Assembly (NCBI RefSeq): GCF_901709675.1
Contig: NC_051102.1
Coordinates: forward strand, 3,998,912 to 4,062,911
Source: Syngnathus acus
Taxonomy: Eukaryota; Chordata; Actinopteri; Syngnathiformes; Syngnathidae
Direction of reading: 5' to 3'
DNA: 64,000 nt
Position numbers and translations under genes: made by a program
Shown here: positions 26,611-39,632 of the stretch, one piece after another
Layout of the letters: every line of letters begins with the position of its first letter
How positions within the stretch are numbered: the stretch's first letter is position 1
The notes under the pieces: generated by a model
Told to the model about the DNA's origin: nothing
Seen by the model: the letters and a program-made list of their open reading frames with translations, nothing else
The model's database searches: none

Positions 26611-29006
26611 CATGGCAATCCGTTTTATACAAATGATTTTAGGACTTTATATAGGGACAATTAAACAAAGGCTACTCTGTGGCCCTTAAGTGTAAAGAAA
26701 ATGTAAAGAAAGACTGAGACACTGCAAGGTGGACACACTACATAAATTATCTAAGCAAGAGTGAGGTGACTTATTACAGCACTATGAAGAAAAAAAAATA
26801 ACATAACACGTATTGGTTAAAAAGTGAAGCCTACCACTGCTTAACTGCTCCTTGTAGACCAATAAAAAGCAAATGTGAGATGGAGCAATATAAAGGGAGG
26901 GAGAGCGAGTAAAAAAAACACACACACCAAACAACTCATCAAGAATATGATCAAGTGAGGCGGGACACAGATGGGAGAGCGGGAAGAACGCAGAGATGCT
27001 CATTAGTACATAATGAGAGGTGTGATTATACTGCTAACATATGAGACTTGTGATGATGAAAATAGCTGAGTATGGCCATAATGTTATTTCTATTTCCATG
27101 TGGAGGTTGAAGCACTGGTGGGGCTTGAGCACCAGAGGCCACCTCCTGCTAACAGCTCCTGCTTGGGTTGTAAATTTACCTTCATAAACAGGAGGGATGG
27201 GAAGGGGTGTGTGAGGACAGAGCGATGGGTGAAAAACAAGGTGCTGACCGATGGAAGGGGATGGTCAGTGAGTAGTTAGGTAACTTAGTAGGCAGGCCAA
27301 TTGATTGGCTGGTTGATTGATATATCAATGGATAGGTTGTTGGGTTTGGAGATGGCATGTGGTCAGGCAGATGGAATTGACAGGCAGCCAGATGTGGAGA
27401 AAGGTGAAAATGTTCGTGACCACTCTGGTTTGATCATTAGCAGCGGCTCTATGAGTCATTGGAGTGACAGGCCTCGGAGGGCCAGGCTGCAAAAGCAAGT
27501 GGCTTCATCTTTTGCTCAACCAATCACTTCCCCAGATGGCCATGGGTCAACCAGGAAGTAGGAAATCGGCATCAGCCAATGAAAACCAGACATTGCTTTT
27601 CCCACTGACCCGTGATAACATCCTGTCATGGAAAACAGACTGAACCCTGTGTGTGTATTTACAGAACGTGTTTGTCCCGGTTTTTTTTTCTTTTTTGTAT
27701 GTCAGGTGACATGGAGACACACAGAAACACACACCCGCACTGCATATTATGCTGTCTCAGATGCACGTTTAGTCTTTAAATAACCCAAACAACCAGCCAG
27801 GGAAAAGAATAACAGGCGTGACTGAAACATTTTTTAATTCAGCGTGTCCTTTCAAAATAAAAGAGCATAAAATTAGAGTGAAGTATTCCTGACGGTGCAC
27901 CATAAAACGGAGCATCAATAAGCACAAACTAGGGTGTCTGTTTCTGCAAATTGATTCCCCTCATGTGTCTTTCTCTCTCCTCCAAGCGGCATCGGTAGAT
28001 CTCGTAAAGTAAAAGCTAAACCCTGGATACCTTCCCATTGACAAAATGAATGTGTCCCTAAAGGTACAAAGATTTCCTTTTATGCAAGTGTAGATCAGCC
28101 ATTTGCAATCAGGGTGCCCGGTTGAATCAAGTCTGGGATACACTGGTGTAAATAAATATAGTGGACTGACTGAATTGCTAAAATAGTTTCAAGTTCGCCA
28201 CATCACTTTGGGAATCTGTGGATGCATCTGTGTTTTGAATGATTTGTCATCTTCAAGGCATCCTTCCAGGAGCCACGTTCTTTGTCTCGCTCCATTTCAT
28301 TCCGACTTTGAGACTCTTCCTGGCTGCCTTTGAACCAAGATCAGAAGCGGCATTTTTGGCTCAAACGCATCATTTCTTTCTTCCCATCTATGCTGCTCTG
28401 TTGTCTTGATATTTTTTTTTCAGGATTGCACGTCTGTTCATTGGTTCCTGTTCATCAGGAATATCTCACAACACTCAAACAAAACACAGTAGAATCCAGT
28501 TTGTGACAATTTAAGATTTTCTTTTCCTCCATAGAAAACAATTGGAATTTGAATGAACAATCACTTTAGGGAAGGTCAAAAAGTCATTCACTGCGGTTAA
28601 ATTTGAAGAGACTGTAGCAAAAAAAGCAAGATAAATGCACTTGCTTGAAAATACCTTCATGTGAAGACAACATACAGTTTTGGTCAAACTGAATTGTCAA
28701 ACTGCCAGTCGAAACAATACCAAAACGCTTGCACAGGAATTAACACTGTTGCTCCGCGAGAGAGAGAAACAAATGCGTAAAAAGCACTGGCTGGGAAATA
28801 GCTTGACGAGATGAGTGATTGCATGGGCTGTTAAATTCCATTTCAAGAAATTACAATACCAATTGAAAAGGCAACACTGTCATTTGTCAGTGTCTGTGCT
28901 TCTTAGTGTGTGTTTACGCAAAATTAAAGAGCAAAAAAAAAACAACACACAAACAAACTTAACTGCTACCTTTTACACCTGACAGAAGCCATCTCAATTG
29001 CCACGT

Positions 29007-29009
<3 letters not shown>

Positions 29010-29042
<33 letters not shown>

Positions 29043-29044
29043 AC
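29010..29044 (+). repeat. (CA)n microsatellite
   Basis: CA run with one TA interruption near its right end. Confidence 0.93.
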
Positions 29045-29748
29045 TCGCAATGGGGAAAACAGGCAGTAGGTTACAAACAAGCCGATCAACAACCATAGCA
29101 ATTTTCTGTAAATTTCACCATTAAAAAAAACATTTTAAAGGACACACATAGATGTTCACACATACACAGACAGGGTTGGTTGTATATATTGTGCAGCTAT
29201 CATATAGTTGCTGTCAAGGCCCCCCACCAATTATGCCCATTAGAAGTCCCATCATGTCACTAGTTGTCCCTGCTGCGCCCCCCAATACACCTCCCTCTCA
29301 GAGACCAGAACCTATAATCCAAGATCACTTTGCTCCCTCCCATCTCACACAAAGACACAAACACACTCGCTGCACACACACTCACAAACTGCTTCATCTA
29401 TCTGTCTCACCCCCATGTCATCTTTTTGACACAGCCAAATTGATGTTTTAAGGTATTGATTAATAGAAAGTTTCCTTGTGTGTGAAAGTGCCCCAAAGAG
29501 GAAAGATACAGGTGGAGATGTCAAATATCCAGCTTCTCACTTCTTAGTTTGTGTTTAATCTACACCAACCACCTTCATTATTTTTAATTACTGTGACTAC
29601 TCCTCTATCATTTCTATCTTCAGTCTCATGCAAGTCTACATGTCAAACATTCCTACTGACCAAGTTAAAAGTGTGCAAACAGGGAGACACACTCTGCCCA
29701 ATATGTTTACGTCAAAACCTAACATTGATCGTTGACTACATTTCCTAT

Positions 29749-29769
29749 ATGCCATATAGTATATGGCAT
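29749..29769. repeat. inverted repeat with 9-base arms
   Basis: ATGCCATAT, a three-base AGT loop, then ATATGGCAT. It is a perfect short hairpin with no associated gene or repeat. Confidence 0.7.
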
Positions 29770-30563
29770 CAGACCCCCACCCACAAAAAAGAAGCATGTT
29801 TATTTTAGGAAATACAGGAAGCTATTAGCCTTAGTCAGTGGGCGGAGAGGATGTGGCCACCTGTTCCAGTTAACAAGTAGCTTTTAGTTTACGAGTTGGG
29901 GCTCTTGGTTTCCAATGGAGACAGACAACGTATGCTGGTATTCTGTGATGGAAGACTCCTGATTTCCACAGCTGTCACATCACAACATTAAAAGTAATTA
30001 ATAAAACTAAGTATGAGATGACTATATAGGCCACCAATTGAGCAAAGTGGCATCGAAAAGCGGTTAAATCTTGAAAATCCTTCCAGTTAACTATTAACTG
30101 CAAACATGACCTTGATTTCCATTTGTGATATCTTAGCAAAGTATATTGCAACACAAAACTGGCACCGCTCCACAGTGGGTGATGTCACCCCTACGCACAC
30201 ACACACATGCACATGCTTACATAGTCATGCACATGTTCATTGCCTGGTTTACTGCAGTGGTCTCAGCCACATTGTTGAAGGCAGGCTGGTGCTGCTGAAG
30301 TGCCAGGTTCAGACACTTCTGCGTGCCTACAGTAAGTATTTTCACAGAGGAGACCCAAATTGGGGATTGGCAATATTTAATGCAGCACTTTTCCTGGGTG
30401 TGTCCATGAAACATAGAAAAATATGGTAATAAATCTTAAACTGTCTTGCCTTTAGAGTTTGCCATTTCTCAGAAAAAAAATCTGTCCTAATTTAGGTTAT
30501 GACGTTTGGATGGTGAGGAGAGGACTAAAATACGTGTCGTATAGCCCTGACATTCAAACAAAT

Positions 30564-30588
30564 GCACACACACACATACACACACACA
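30564..30588 (+). repeat. interrupted (CA)n microsatellite
   Basis: Short CA array with a CATA interruption. Confidence 0.85.
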
Positions 30589-30684
30589 GGTGCAGCACCA
30601 CGCAGGGTCCCCGTGTGGGTTGATAGGTCTAGCAAGGGCATTCTCAAAGGATTAGAGGAAAGTTGAAAAAGTGGACGTGCACGT

Positions 30685-30740
30685 GCACACACACACACAT
30701 ACGCACACACACATGCACACACACACACACACACACACAC
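30685..30740 (+). repeat. interrupted (CA)n microsatellite
   Basis: CA run with CATACG and CATG interruptions. It is preceded by GACGTGCACGTGCAC, which contains two E-box-like CACGTG/GCACGTGC cores. Confidence 0.92.
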
Positions 30741-33394
30741 TGACAGCCTACCACCGGGTTGTCTTCACGCTACTGGACATCAAATCGTTGCTCATGTATG
30801 TGTATCTGGTGCAAGAGCCAGTATCTGGTGCATCATACTGTGAGTTCAAGGCAAAGGCGTAACATTACATCCCCCCTAAGAAAAAAAAATATTAAAGGGT
30901 ACTCCGCTTATTGAAGAAGCAATTCTCAGTTGAAAGAATTAATGGACCAAAGGAAAATTTGAGTGACGGGCATTTGTAAAGTACAAGTGGAGGAAAAAAA
31001 AGCAATTAAAGTGAAAAGTACTTTCAAACTTTGTCTTTATACTGCTTTGAATTCAACTACCACAGATGGCTCTTTAAATATAGAGGGGCGTCTCCCAACT
31101 AACATATGCACGGACAGTCTGTCTCTCTATTCATTCCTTCTTTTCTACTACACCTGCCTAGTGGGACATCCCCAACGAGAGAGCTGCATGGACGGGGAAT
31201 GAAGGAGGAAACGAGGATGGCTGCAGCGAAGATTTGAATTGCAGCAACCCATCCAGTCAGTCAAGCAGCCAGTCAGTCAATGGTTTGCCGAAGAAGCAAA
31301 CACAAAAGAAGTTGATGTGGGTGGCTCTTTTCAAGAATGGTGTTTTGTGTGTTTGTGAGCTGGTGGTGTGTATGTGTGCAGTAAGGGGGGGTATTCCCTT
31401 TTTTTCAGTGGTAGGGGGAGGTGGGTAGTCAATGGGGCGGAGGGTTGGGTGCATTAAGCTCCCTTATAGTGAGCTGAGCAGAGTCACCAAGCCAAAGAGC
31501 TGGTCATTTCGCTGTTTTGACTGAGGGGTTGGGTAATCGGGAGAAAGGGGGAGGGACACGGGTGTATCTCTCTGACTCTGGTGACAATTTCCTCCGTTTT
31601 TATTCTCCAACTATTCTTTTGCTTCTCCAGAGGCTTTTTTTTTTTTTTTTTTCCCCAGAGTTAATACAGGCTGCACCAGAGGGTGGGATGGGCTGGACTG
31701 GTTTGGCGGAAAGGAGCGCTTTATGGCCAAACTAAGCCCCTTCAACCCTGATGGCTTTCATTAGCTCAAATTCGACAGAAAGGAATGAAAAGTTTTTTTT
31801 TTTCTTTTTACCCCGAGTTGAAAGAGCAAGCTACAACCGATCAAACTTACAGTATTTCCTGAAACTTTTTTGATTCCAAAAATTGCAAAAAGAAGTCTTT
31901 TAGGTTAACAAGCAGTATCAATTAGAGAACAAGAGAAAAAAAAAAGCTGAGGGATTGAAAGGGATAAAAGCTGTCTCCACTTTAAAGTGGATTAGGGAAA
32001 CAGCACTGAAACAATAGGAGGTGAACAAAATCAAATTAGGCCTTCTGAAACATCAAACAGGAAAGGCCAATGGCTCGGCTCTCTCTGTTGCTAATCTGTT
32101 GACTCAGTGGAAATGATAGCCTCTGCCATTCTATTTTTTTTTTTTTGGTTCAGACTAGTTTTCACCACTATAATTGTTCAACAATACCTTTACCCAATAA
32201 CGTAAAGTCTGCAGTTTTGTACTTTTCAATTTTTCCCATCCAGGTCCTTTGTTCTCATCTGGGTGCGTGTACACTAAATGACTTTCTTACACCTCCCACA
32301 GTTCCCAGTAAAGGAGACGAATACCCCAGTAGTGATGCTTGTTCCATTGTTCACGCTCTGCCTCCAATTTGCTCTCCACATTCTGCGGCCTAGGCCGAGA
32401 CGTTACGCCGGCTTAAGGGACAAATCGCAAACACAAAAAGGAAGAGAAAGGGGAGACAGAGGTGGGGAGGGGTGAGGAAAAAAGAGATGGAGAGATGAGA
32501 GCAAACGGTTTCTGGGTGAGGTGGTGGTGGTGGTGGTAGGGGGGTTCAACCCTCTTCACAGCAATGCAATTATGGTGTGCATTTGAAGCCAGTGGGGTTT
32601 GCGGGCAGCCGCTCGCCTTCTTTCTCTCCCCGTCCCTCTCTGTACTTTAGCGCCGAAGCTAATAGCCATAGCCGCAGCAATTTCTACGGTACATGACATT
32701 AACATGGTAGAGTGTCACCGACAAAGGGAGGCTTTCAAAAGGACTTAGAAAAGAGCAGCGGTTTCGCCTGGTTAAGTAGGCCTCAACCTGCCAAGCCGGG
32801 AAGACAGACAGACAGCTCGTGTGTTTATTACTAAGCCACCTAGGGAGAAGCAACAAATGCCAGGACAAGCATGTATGGGAGAGAGGAAAATATAAATTAG
32901 TAGGTCAGACAGAGACATACAGTAAATTGTCTAAACATTGCCTCATAAAAGTCGACCAGCCTCATAAGTGAATGAAACCTGAGCCTTATGTCTAAAAAGA
33001 TGCATCTATAAAATAACTATGGAGCTGGTCTTCCAAATGGGATTGGGTTTCATTTTACTTGCAAATAAAATTCAACATATAGATGGGCCACTGACTCGCA
33101 CAGTTTGTGATAACAGAATAAGTGGAAGATAATACATTTGGTATTATGAGAGGATTCATGTGATCGATCATCTGTGTGTAAGTGCACGGGATACAAACAA
33201 GAGGCCATTTTGAAATTTTCATACACTAACACTGATTTCTGGGAAATCTTAATAGAGCTGAACCTATTTTTTTTACATGGGTAGGTTTTTTTTTTTTACA
33301 TGGGGCAGACATGCTGCTGATAGAACTCAATATGTCTGAAAACTTGTCATACTTTTCTGTAGAAGGTTCAGACTATTGTATTTTATTCCCAAAC

Positions 33395-33395
<1 letters not shown>

Positions 33396-33441
<46 letters not shown>

Positions 33442-33480
33442 CGTGCGTGCATATGTGCGCGCGTGCGTGTGTGTGTGTGT
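33396..33480 (+). repeat. TG/CG compound microsatellite
   Basis: A GT run followed by GCGTGCGTGCGTGC, ATATGTGCGCGCG and more GT. The alternating purine-pyrimidine pattern with CG steps favours Z-DNA. Confidence 0.95.
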
Positions 33481-33896
33481 ATGAGGTGAAAACAGGGGCA
33501 GATGAGCAGAAGGCAGAGTTAGTCGGTGGTTGAGGGTTTGACACAAAAGCCATTTCAGAAAGAGAAAAGTTGGGGACACAAAGAGAGAATGAAACGAAGG
33601 AGCAAAACGGCTGCCTGGACACAGGAGGAGGAGGGAGGGGAAGGAGGAGGCGGACGGGGCGAGTCGTCCAAAAGCAGGAGTAAACTCCCACATTCAGACG
33701 CACACATAACAAGGGAACCCCTGCTCCATTGTAAGGACCATCTGTGGCATGAAATGGATGAGAGTGCTTCGAGTGTGTGAGTGAGTGTGTGGGGGTGCAA
33801 AAATGTCTTTAAAATATATTCTCAAGCAGGTGGAAATAAAAAAAGTCAGCAAACATTTTATCATTTTTTTTTAATGTGGAACTATACGATCAACCC

Positions 33897-33961
33897 TGTG
33901 TGTGTGTGTGTGTGTGTTTGTGTGTGTGTTTGCGTGTGTGCTTGTGTGTGATGCGTGTGTT
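33897..33961 (+). repeat. interrupted (TG)n microsatellite
   Basis: TG dinucleotides with TTTG, TTGCG and CTTG interruptions. The interruptions suggest it is older and more stable than the pure arrays. Confidence 0.9.
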
Positions 33962-34419
33962 GGCAACACAAACCAAATTACACGGGGCTGGAGCTGGACC
34001 GACACAGTTATTTTGGAAACAAAACAAGTCTGCAACGTGCCATTAGTGCCACACAGAGTGCTGAACTGCGACAGACATTTAAAGACACTTTGGGAAATTC
34101 ACCATGTCCCACTCCTTAACAAAATACATGAGCAATGCTTACAAAACCAAATCACCCTGTGATAGTTATAAAAAAAAAAAATCCATCTCCATCTGACTAG
34201 AGCGTTTGTTATTTTTCCCAATTTGTTTAATATCACAATTATTGTAAATGCATGATTGTAGCGTGATACTTTAAAACAGTTAACCTTAAAATTAAATAAT
34301 TATAAATCTTGATATAATGATTTATTTTTTCAATGTTTTCCTACTTCTGCCTACCCTCTGCTGTTGTCCCCTTCTCTTCAGACTGATTGCCTCCAATGTA
34401 ACCCCCCACCCCCCCTTTC

Positions 34420-34620
34420 CATGTCAATTAATTAAGTGCACGCTTTTCTTTAGCCATGCACGCCAATTAGCATGAGATAAATATGCATTAGTTGAATTAT
34501 CTTGTCTTGTCGATTAACACCACCCACCCCTCCAACCCTGTCCTGGTGTTAATGATAATTTGCATCATGAGTGGTTTTAAATGTGCGTTAATTAGGACCA
34601 GGTATTAGGTTCTATCTTAA
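34420..34620. promoter_or_regulatory. candidate conserved non-coding (enhancer-like) block
   Basis: Homeodomain and POU-like motifs are packed closely: TCAATTAATTAAG, CCAATTAGCATGAG, AAATATGCATTAG, TAATGATAATTTGCATCATG and GCGTTAATTAGG. Sequence complexity is high around them and microsatellites are absent. This pattern is typical of developmental enhancers in long introns. Conservation was not measured. Confidence 0.3.
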
Positions 34621-35164
34621 TACACGACTCGAGGAACGTGTTCAAGTGCTTTTTTTTTTTATAAGGAAGGATGTTGGCTATTTTGAATAAAGAGCAGAAA
34701 ATATATTTTGGTGCGTCACACACAGACAAAGGCCTAATTTCATGAAACTATTTTAAAGAAAATAGAAAATGTGTGCAGCCTGACCAGTCAACTAAACATT
34801 TTTATCAAAAATTAAGTAGAGAAAAAAAAAGTAAAGAGTAAAAAAATAAGTAGTTCAGGAACTACAAAACTAAAAAAATATGTAAAAAAATGATTGCATT
34901 CCAAGCAAAATGTGTGGATATTTGATGACAGGGCAGCAGTGGTCAGATTACGCTTGAATCAATCAATATCATCGTTAGTATCAATGTTATCCATGTTTGG
35001 GGCCCCACTAATACCAATTGTCTTCTGCAAACTTTTTGCAAGATAATCAAATAATGGGCCTCGAAGTCCATTTTCTGTAATAGGCACAGGGGCAATTCAA
35101 ACGATGGACTGCGTAGAATTACATCCCTCACAGTGCACTCTGACAAGCCATTTACTGACAATGA

Positions 35165-35430
35165 ATTACCTCATTGGCCATAAAAACTAAACTAATGTGA
35201 AATATCATATATTTTAATCAACTTGGAAGATGGCTGAAATGCATTGCGCTTCTTTAAATATTTGGAACAAGGCCGGACATTTCGGTGGCGAGTCTTAATT
35301 AAATGCCAATGGGGCCATGTTTGATTTGTGCCCATTAAAAACCCTAAAAAGTATCATGCGATGTTAATGACTTGTACAAAAGTGCGCTGCAAGTATTTTA
35401 ATTATGTGTGGCCAGTGTTTTATTGTCCAA
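35165..35430. promoter_or_regulatory. candidate conserved non-coding block
   Basis: Complex, repeat-free sequence with AAGATGGCTGAAATGC, CTTAATTAAATGCCAATGG, GCCCATTAAAAACC and TTTTAATTATGTGTGG. It stands out from the CA-rich surroundings. Function is inference only. Confidence 0.25.
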
Positions 35431-36753
35431 AACTAAATCTAGTAAAGTGATTTTTCAACAGGTGACCTTAAATCAGAAGAGCAGTCTGGTCTGAAGGAGA
35501 CACTTTCATTTAGTGTTTCTGTCAAAGTACGTGCCGAGAGAAAGAAAAGGATGGATTGGGTGTCTGCACTTAAAACATCCTCTCGCACATATGCACTGGT
35601 GGAACACAGAGCAGTCTCAATGAGAACTTACTCTTAAAGTAATTATCTCGCTTAGAAACTAAATTGGTTTTGAAAAAGTGAACTGATACTACGAGGAAAT
35701 AATGTGGCGTTAAGACCTCTAATGGCATCAGATTTTCGATGTATGACTTTAGGGACATTCAATTTCAGAGGATGCATTGTGTCTGGTTATTACTGTTTAA
35801 TAAGCAGTCCAAAAATAAATATTCTACTCTGGTATTAAACATATTCTAGAAAAAACGGGGTGGGGGGGACGTTACTTCCTCAAAACCGTGCCATCATTAT
35901 TTTCAACAAATGCTGCCTGACACTTTTGGTACTATAGTTAATTTTTTTATGACATCGGGATGGTGGTTGTGGGTTTGCATAAACCACAATGCAAATGTTC
36001 AATAACACATAATAGAGATTTACAATGTTGGCTTCCCAGAGGAATAGACAGATCACTTTTGGGGCGATGCAAAGAAATGACTTTTTACTGTCGTGCTTGT
36101 TGAATTCATATCTAATCGGGGGGGGAGGAGACGTTGAGGATGCAAATGTATTTTGTACACAGGGCAAAATGCAGTCTTAGCTGAGGAACGCAGAGTGTAA
36201 ATGATTGATTCAGATTTAATGGCACATATTTGCTGTACCCCAAGTTAGGGATTGCTTAGCAACTAAACTGGTCAGTTGAGCAGTAAAATTCTCTCACGTA
36301 CCAAAGCCTGAATGGAGAGAGGAATTGTCGTGCAGTGTGTGTGTGTGTTACTTTGAGGCCTCTTGTTTCTTGACCTCTGAAGCCCTTCCTCTTAGGCATA
36401 AGCTGACAGGACCCCCCATCTTCTCTGTCCTCCTCTCTATCAATTATCATTTGTCCAGATTGAGCATGCATCATCTGCCTCAACTTTAGGAGATGCACTC
36501 ACTCAAAATGCAAATTTATAGTCCACCATTTTTCTTGATGAGCAACTTGTCACTTTGGTTTTTGTGCAAGAGTGTGTGCGTGCATGTGTGTGTGTGTTGG
36601 GAAAACAAGGGGTCTGTGATGGCAATTCACAGAAAGAAAAGCAGTTGGTCAGCTTTCCTTTTTAGAACCAGAGGCTATTAAAGTGACACAGGACAGTGAG
36701 CCAATGATGTGGAGAAGTTAGTGCCCCATTCAAGTGGTCTAACTGATCATGAA

Positions 36754-36767
36754 CCCCCCCCCCCCCC
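36754..36767 (+). repeat. C14 homopolymer
   Basis: Fourteen consecutive C bases. The complement could form G-rich structures. Confidence 0.92.
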
Positions 36768-37615
36768 TCCCTTCAAAAAAATAAACAGCCAAGAGCTCCT
36801 TTTCTTGAATCACACTAAAAATTACAATCCACGTATAAATTGTTTTAAATAATAAGCAGGGCATTTTGAAAAGTGGGCAAACTCTGAGTGAGGTATGCAG
36901 TGGACAAAGCAGAGTGGATGCGTTAGTGTGTTAGTGTGGGTGGGAGGTTTGCCTGATGGAGGTTGAATGCCACCACCCAGTAGGCCGTGAAATCAGAAAC
37001 CCTTGCCAACAAGACAGCCACCCGTACACCCGCCATCGCTCATTGTGTGTGTGTGTGAGTGCGTGTGTGTGTGGTAGGGCCCCTCTAGGGAAAATGCAGT
37101 CATGCAAGGTATCATCCTGCACCTCCTCCTGCCATCTTCAGCTCTCCTCCTACTCAGTGTCCGTCCCTCCTGAGGTGTAAGAGCACGGACATTGGATTTT
37201 ATTTTTTTTTTTAACTGTATGGTCTTGCATCTAACATACAGTACTTAAACACAATGGTGTAAAATATACACACTAATCTATAATTCCTTGATTATCAGAG
37301 TATGCATGAATTATGATAATTAGCTTGATTACATTTTAAAAGTGTGGAAACTGCCAAAAAGTATGAATTTGAGAAGAGGGGAAGATACAAAGATAAAAAG
37401 AGCGTCTGAAAGACGCTTTGAATAGTTGTGAAATTATGAAATAAAATAAAAAACACCAGACGGCGGCATTAATTTAGCTTTTTTTTTTTCTCACTTGGAA
37501 ACCTTGTTAGTGTTTCCTTAAATAATCTTGCCTCCTTTCTTAGCGTCTTAGTTAGTAGGCCTATTTACTATGCTACTAGTGACTTTGCGCCCCTTGTCTC
37601 ACTCTCAGTCTTTGT

Positions 37616-38050
37616 AAAGGGTACTTCATAAAATTCGAAGTCTAGTCGGCATGTGTGTATGAGAGGGAGAGAGAAAAAGAAAGAGAAAGAAAGAAAGAGA
37701 GAAAGAGAGAGCGAAAGAGAGAGAGAAAGAGAAAGAAAACGAGAAAGAAAAAGAAAACGAGAAAGAGAAAGAAAACGAGAAAGAGAAAGAGAAAGGGAGA
37801 GAAAGAGAAAGAAAGAGAAAAAGAGAAAGAGAAAGGGAGAGAAAGAGAAAGAAAGAGAAAAAGAGAAAGGGAGGGAAAGAGAAAAAGAAAGAAAGAGAAA
37901 AAGAGAAAAAGAGAAAGAGAAAAAGAGAGAGAAAGAGAGAGAGAGAAAAGAGAGAGAAAGAGAGAGAGAGAAAGAGAGAGAAAGAGAAAGACAGAAAGAA
38001 AAAGAGAGACTTTCCCTCAGCCTCTCAAAGGGTACTTGATGAAATAGAAT
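37616..38050 (+). repeat. near direct repeat flanking the polypurine tract
   Basis: AAAGGGTACTTCATAAAATTC at 37616 and AAAGGGTACTTGATGAAATAG at 38027 share the first 11 bases exactly and are similar beyond. They bracket the whole purine tract, suggesting that the tract expanded within an old tandem duplication, or that one unit was copied. Confidence 0.6.
37661..38009 (+). repeat. 349-base polypurine (GA/GAAA) tract
   Basis: The plus strand is all A and G except for five C bases (near 37712, 37740, 37758, 37776 and 37992) and has no T. It includes three GAAAACGAGAAAG-type units (about 37734-37784) and a perfect 40-base tandem duplication (37789-37828 and 37829-37868). Mirror-repeat purine tracts of this kind can form triplex (H-DNA). 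The serine/leucine/phenylalanine-rich or lysine/glutamate/arginine-rich open frames across it are by-products of the repeat. Confidence 0.95.
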
Positions 38051-38689
38051 TTGTTCAGAAACGTACACATACGCAGAGCTAATTTCGGATAATACTTCCA
38101 AAACTTTTCAAAGTAATGTCTCCCATTTCTTTATTAAGGCATTTTGCCATATTCATTGTCCCATAAGTGGCAGCATGCATGCTGTTCTATAAAAACAAAG
38201 TAATGCTTCCTTTCTGACAGTTCCTCCTCCTGGAAGACTAACGACTTTAGTCTTAATGAAAGACTTTCTTCCCTGGGATCAGAAATTAATCAAAGATAAA
38301 GACGGGAGATATTAAAAGTTTAACTGGGGTAAACTAATTAATACTTTAATCAGGATGGTGAAGATTTACTCATCTGCACTCAGAGGTGTTCTTATGTTGA
38401 TTTAGTAACTTATATCTGAACGTGCTTAATAATAAAAAAAAAAGGGGGGGTGATGCATTGCAGATTAAAGGTGTGATTGACTGGAGATGATTTTTAAATG
38501 CCGACTGATTCAAATACCTATTGCATTCCACAGGTGGATGAATTAATAAGTGTACTTCAATAACAAGACACTAAGAAACGGGTAAATCAGACCATTTCAA
38601 AGCAAAATAGATCAGTGGTTGGATATAACATCAAGCATTTGAAAATTCTAGTCACTCCCATTCTTCCTCTTCATCTTGGCGCCACTTCT

Positions 38690-38960
38690 CCTCTTGCTCA
38701 CGTTACCCTCGCTGTTAAATTATTCAGGGGCACTTCTGCACCATGCTTGATTAAGTTTTCATTTCTGCAAATTACCATTTGGAAATGCGCCGCGCTACTG
38801 AATCAAATCCCCGCTACAAACGGCATGACTGTTTACCTGCTGTTAAACAGAGACAGGGTGACTCGCAAAGAGAGACGAAGGCAGCATAAATCATCACATT
38901 ATAAGTCATTTCGCTGTATTGTTGGGATCATTATGTATTGTAAACCACTTTGTCAACGCT
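38690..38960. promoter_or_regulatory. candidate conserved non-coding block
   Basis: Repeat-free sequence with GCTGTTAAATTATTCAGG, GCTTGATTAAG, GCAAATTACCATTTGG (an E-box CATTTG inside) and GCATAAATCATCAC. The 116-residue plus-strand open frame over this area resembles no protein I know and is better explained as low stop density. Confidence 0.25.
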
Positions 38961-39614
38961 GGTAATTCTCTGACATTCCAGTCAAGCGTCTTCCAGTTAA
39001 ATATAAATTAAGAAGCTGAAAGGAGCAACAGGCTGCTACAGCTGCGGTGGTGGTGGCGGCTGTTGTCACTAATCTAGTGTACATACATAGTGACGTACTT
39101 TGATTGCAACATCAATAGGTCCCATTAGGAGAAACAATAGAAGCAACTACAAACATTTTACACCCAGTTAAACCGCTGTTAGTGACGGAAATCACCTTGT
39201 AATCGTTTTCACCATCCAATACCAAAATGCTTATATTTAACAGTGTTACCAGAAAATCAGTAAAATAATAAAAAATAATAAAAAATGTTACTTTTTATAG
39301 GCGTACAATGTACAGTAGCTGCAACCATACAAACATTTTAAAGTCTTTCTACTTAAAATGAAATGCGTAATTTTCCACAATCTCTGCAACTTTTAACAAT
39401 TAGCCTGGAAAGAGTCAATTTCACAATATACACAATTACAACACAATTCAGGAAAGGGTAAATCATTGATGTGAAATAACTAGCTATCCAAGTGCTTGTG
39501 TTAATTAGGGTTAGAAGTGAAATGGCATCTGTTGCGTCCAATTTCTCAAGCAGCCCTTTAAAAAGCTTTGTATGTACCTTGGCAGATGAATGATTGATAA
39601 TAGATGAGAGGGAA

Positions 39615-39632
39615 GGCAGGCAGGCAGGCAGG
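39615..39632 (+). repeat. (GGCA)n tetranucleotide microsatellite
   Basis: Four to five GGCA/CAGG units. Confidence 0.85.

Larger units (their letters stand above)
24359..29009. other. non-coding intron segment
   Basis: Contains small CA/TG runs (24673-24715, 24945-24960), an inverted CA/TG hairpin (25405), an AT-rich stretch (25500-25870) and a degenerate repeat (26430). No coding sequence is recognised. Confidence 0.5.

Noticed and set aside
37568-38101. Open frames of 128-177 codons rich in Ser/Leu/Phe or Lys/Glu/Arg
   Set aside because: They are produced entirely by the purine repeat and occur in several frames and both strands.
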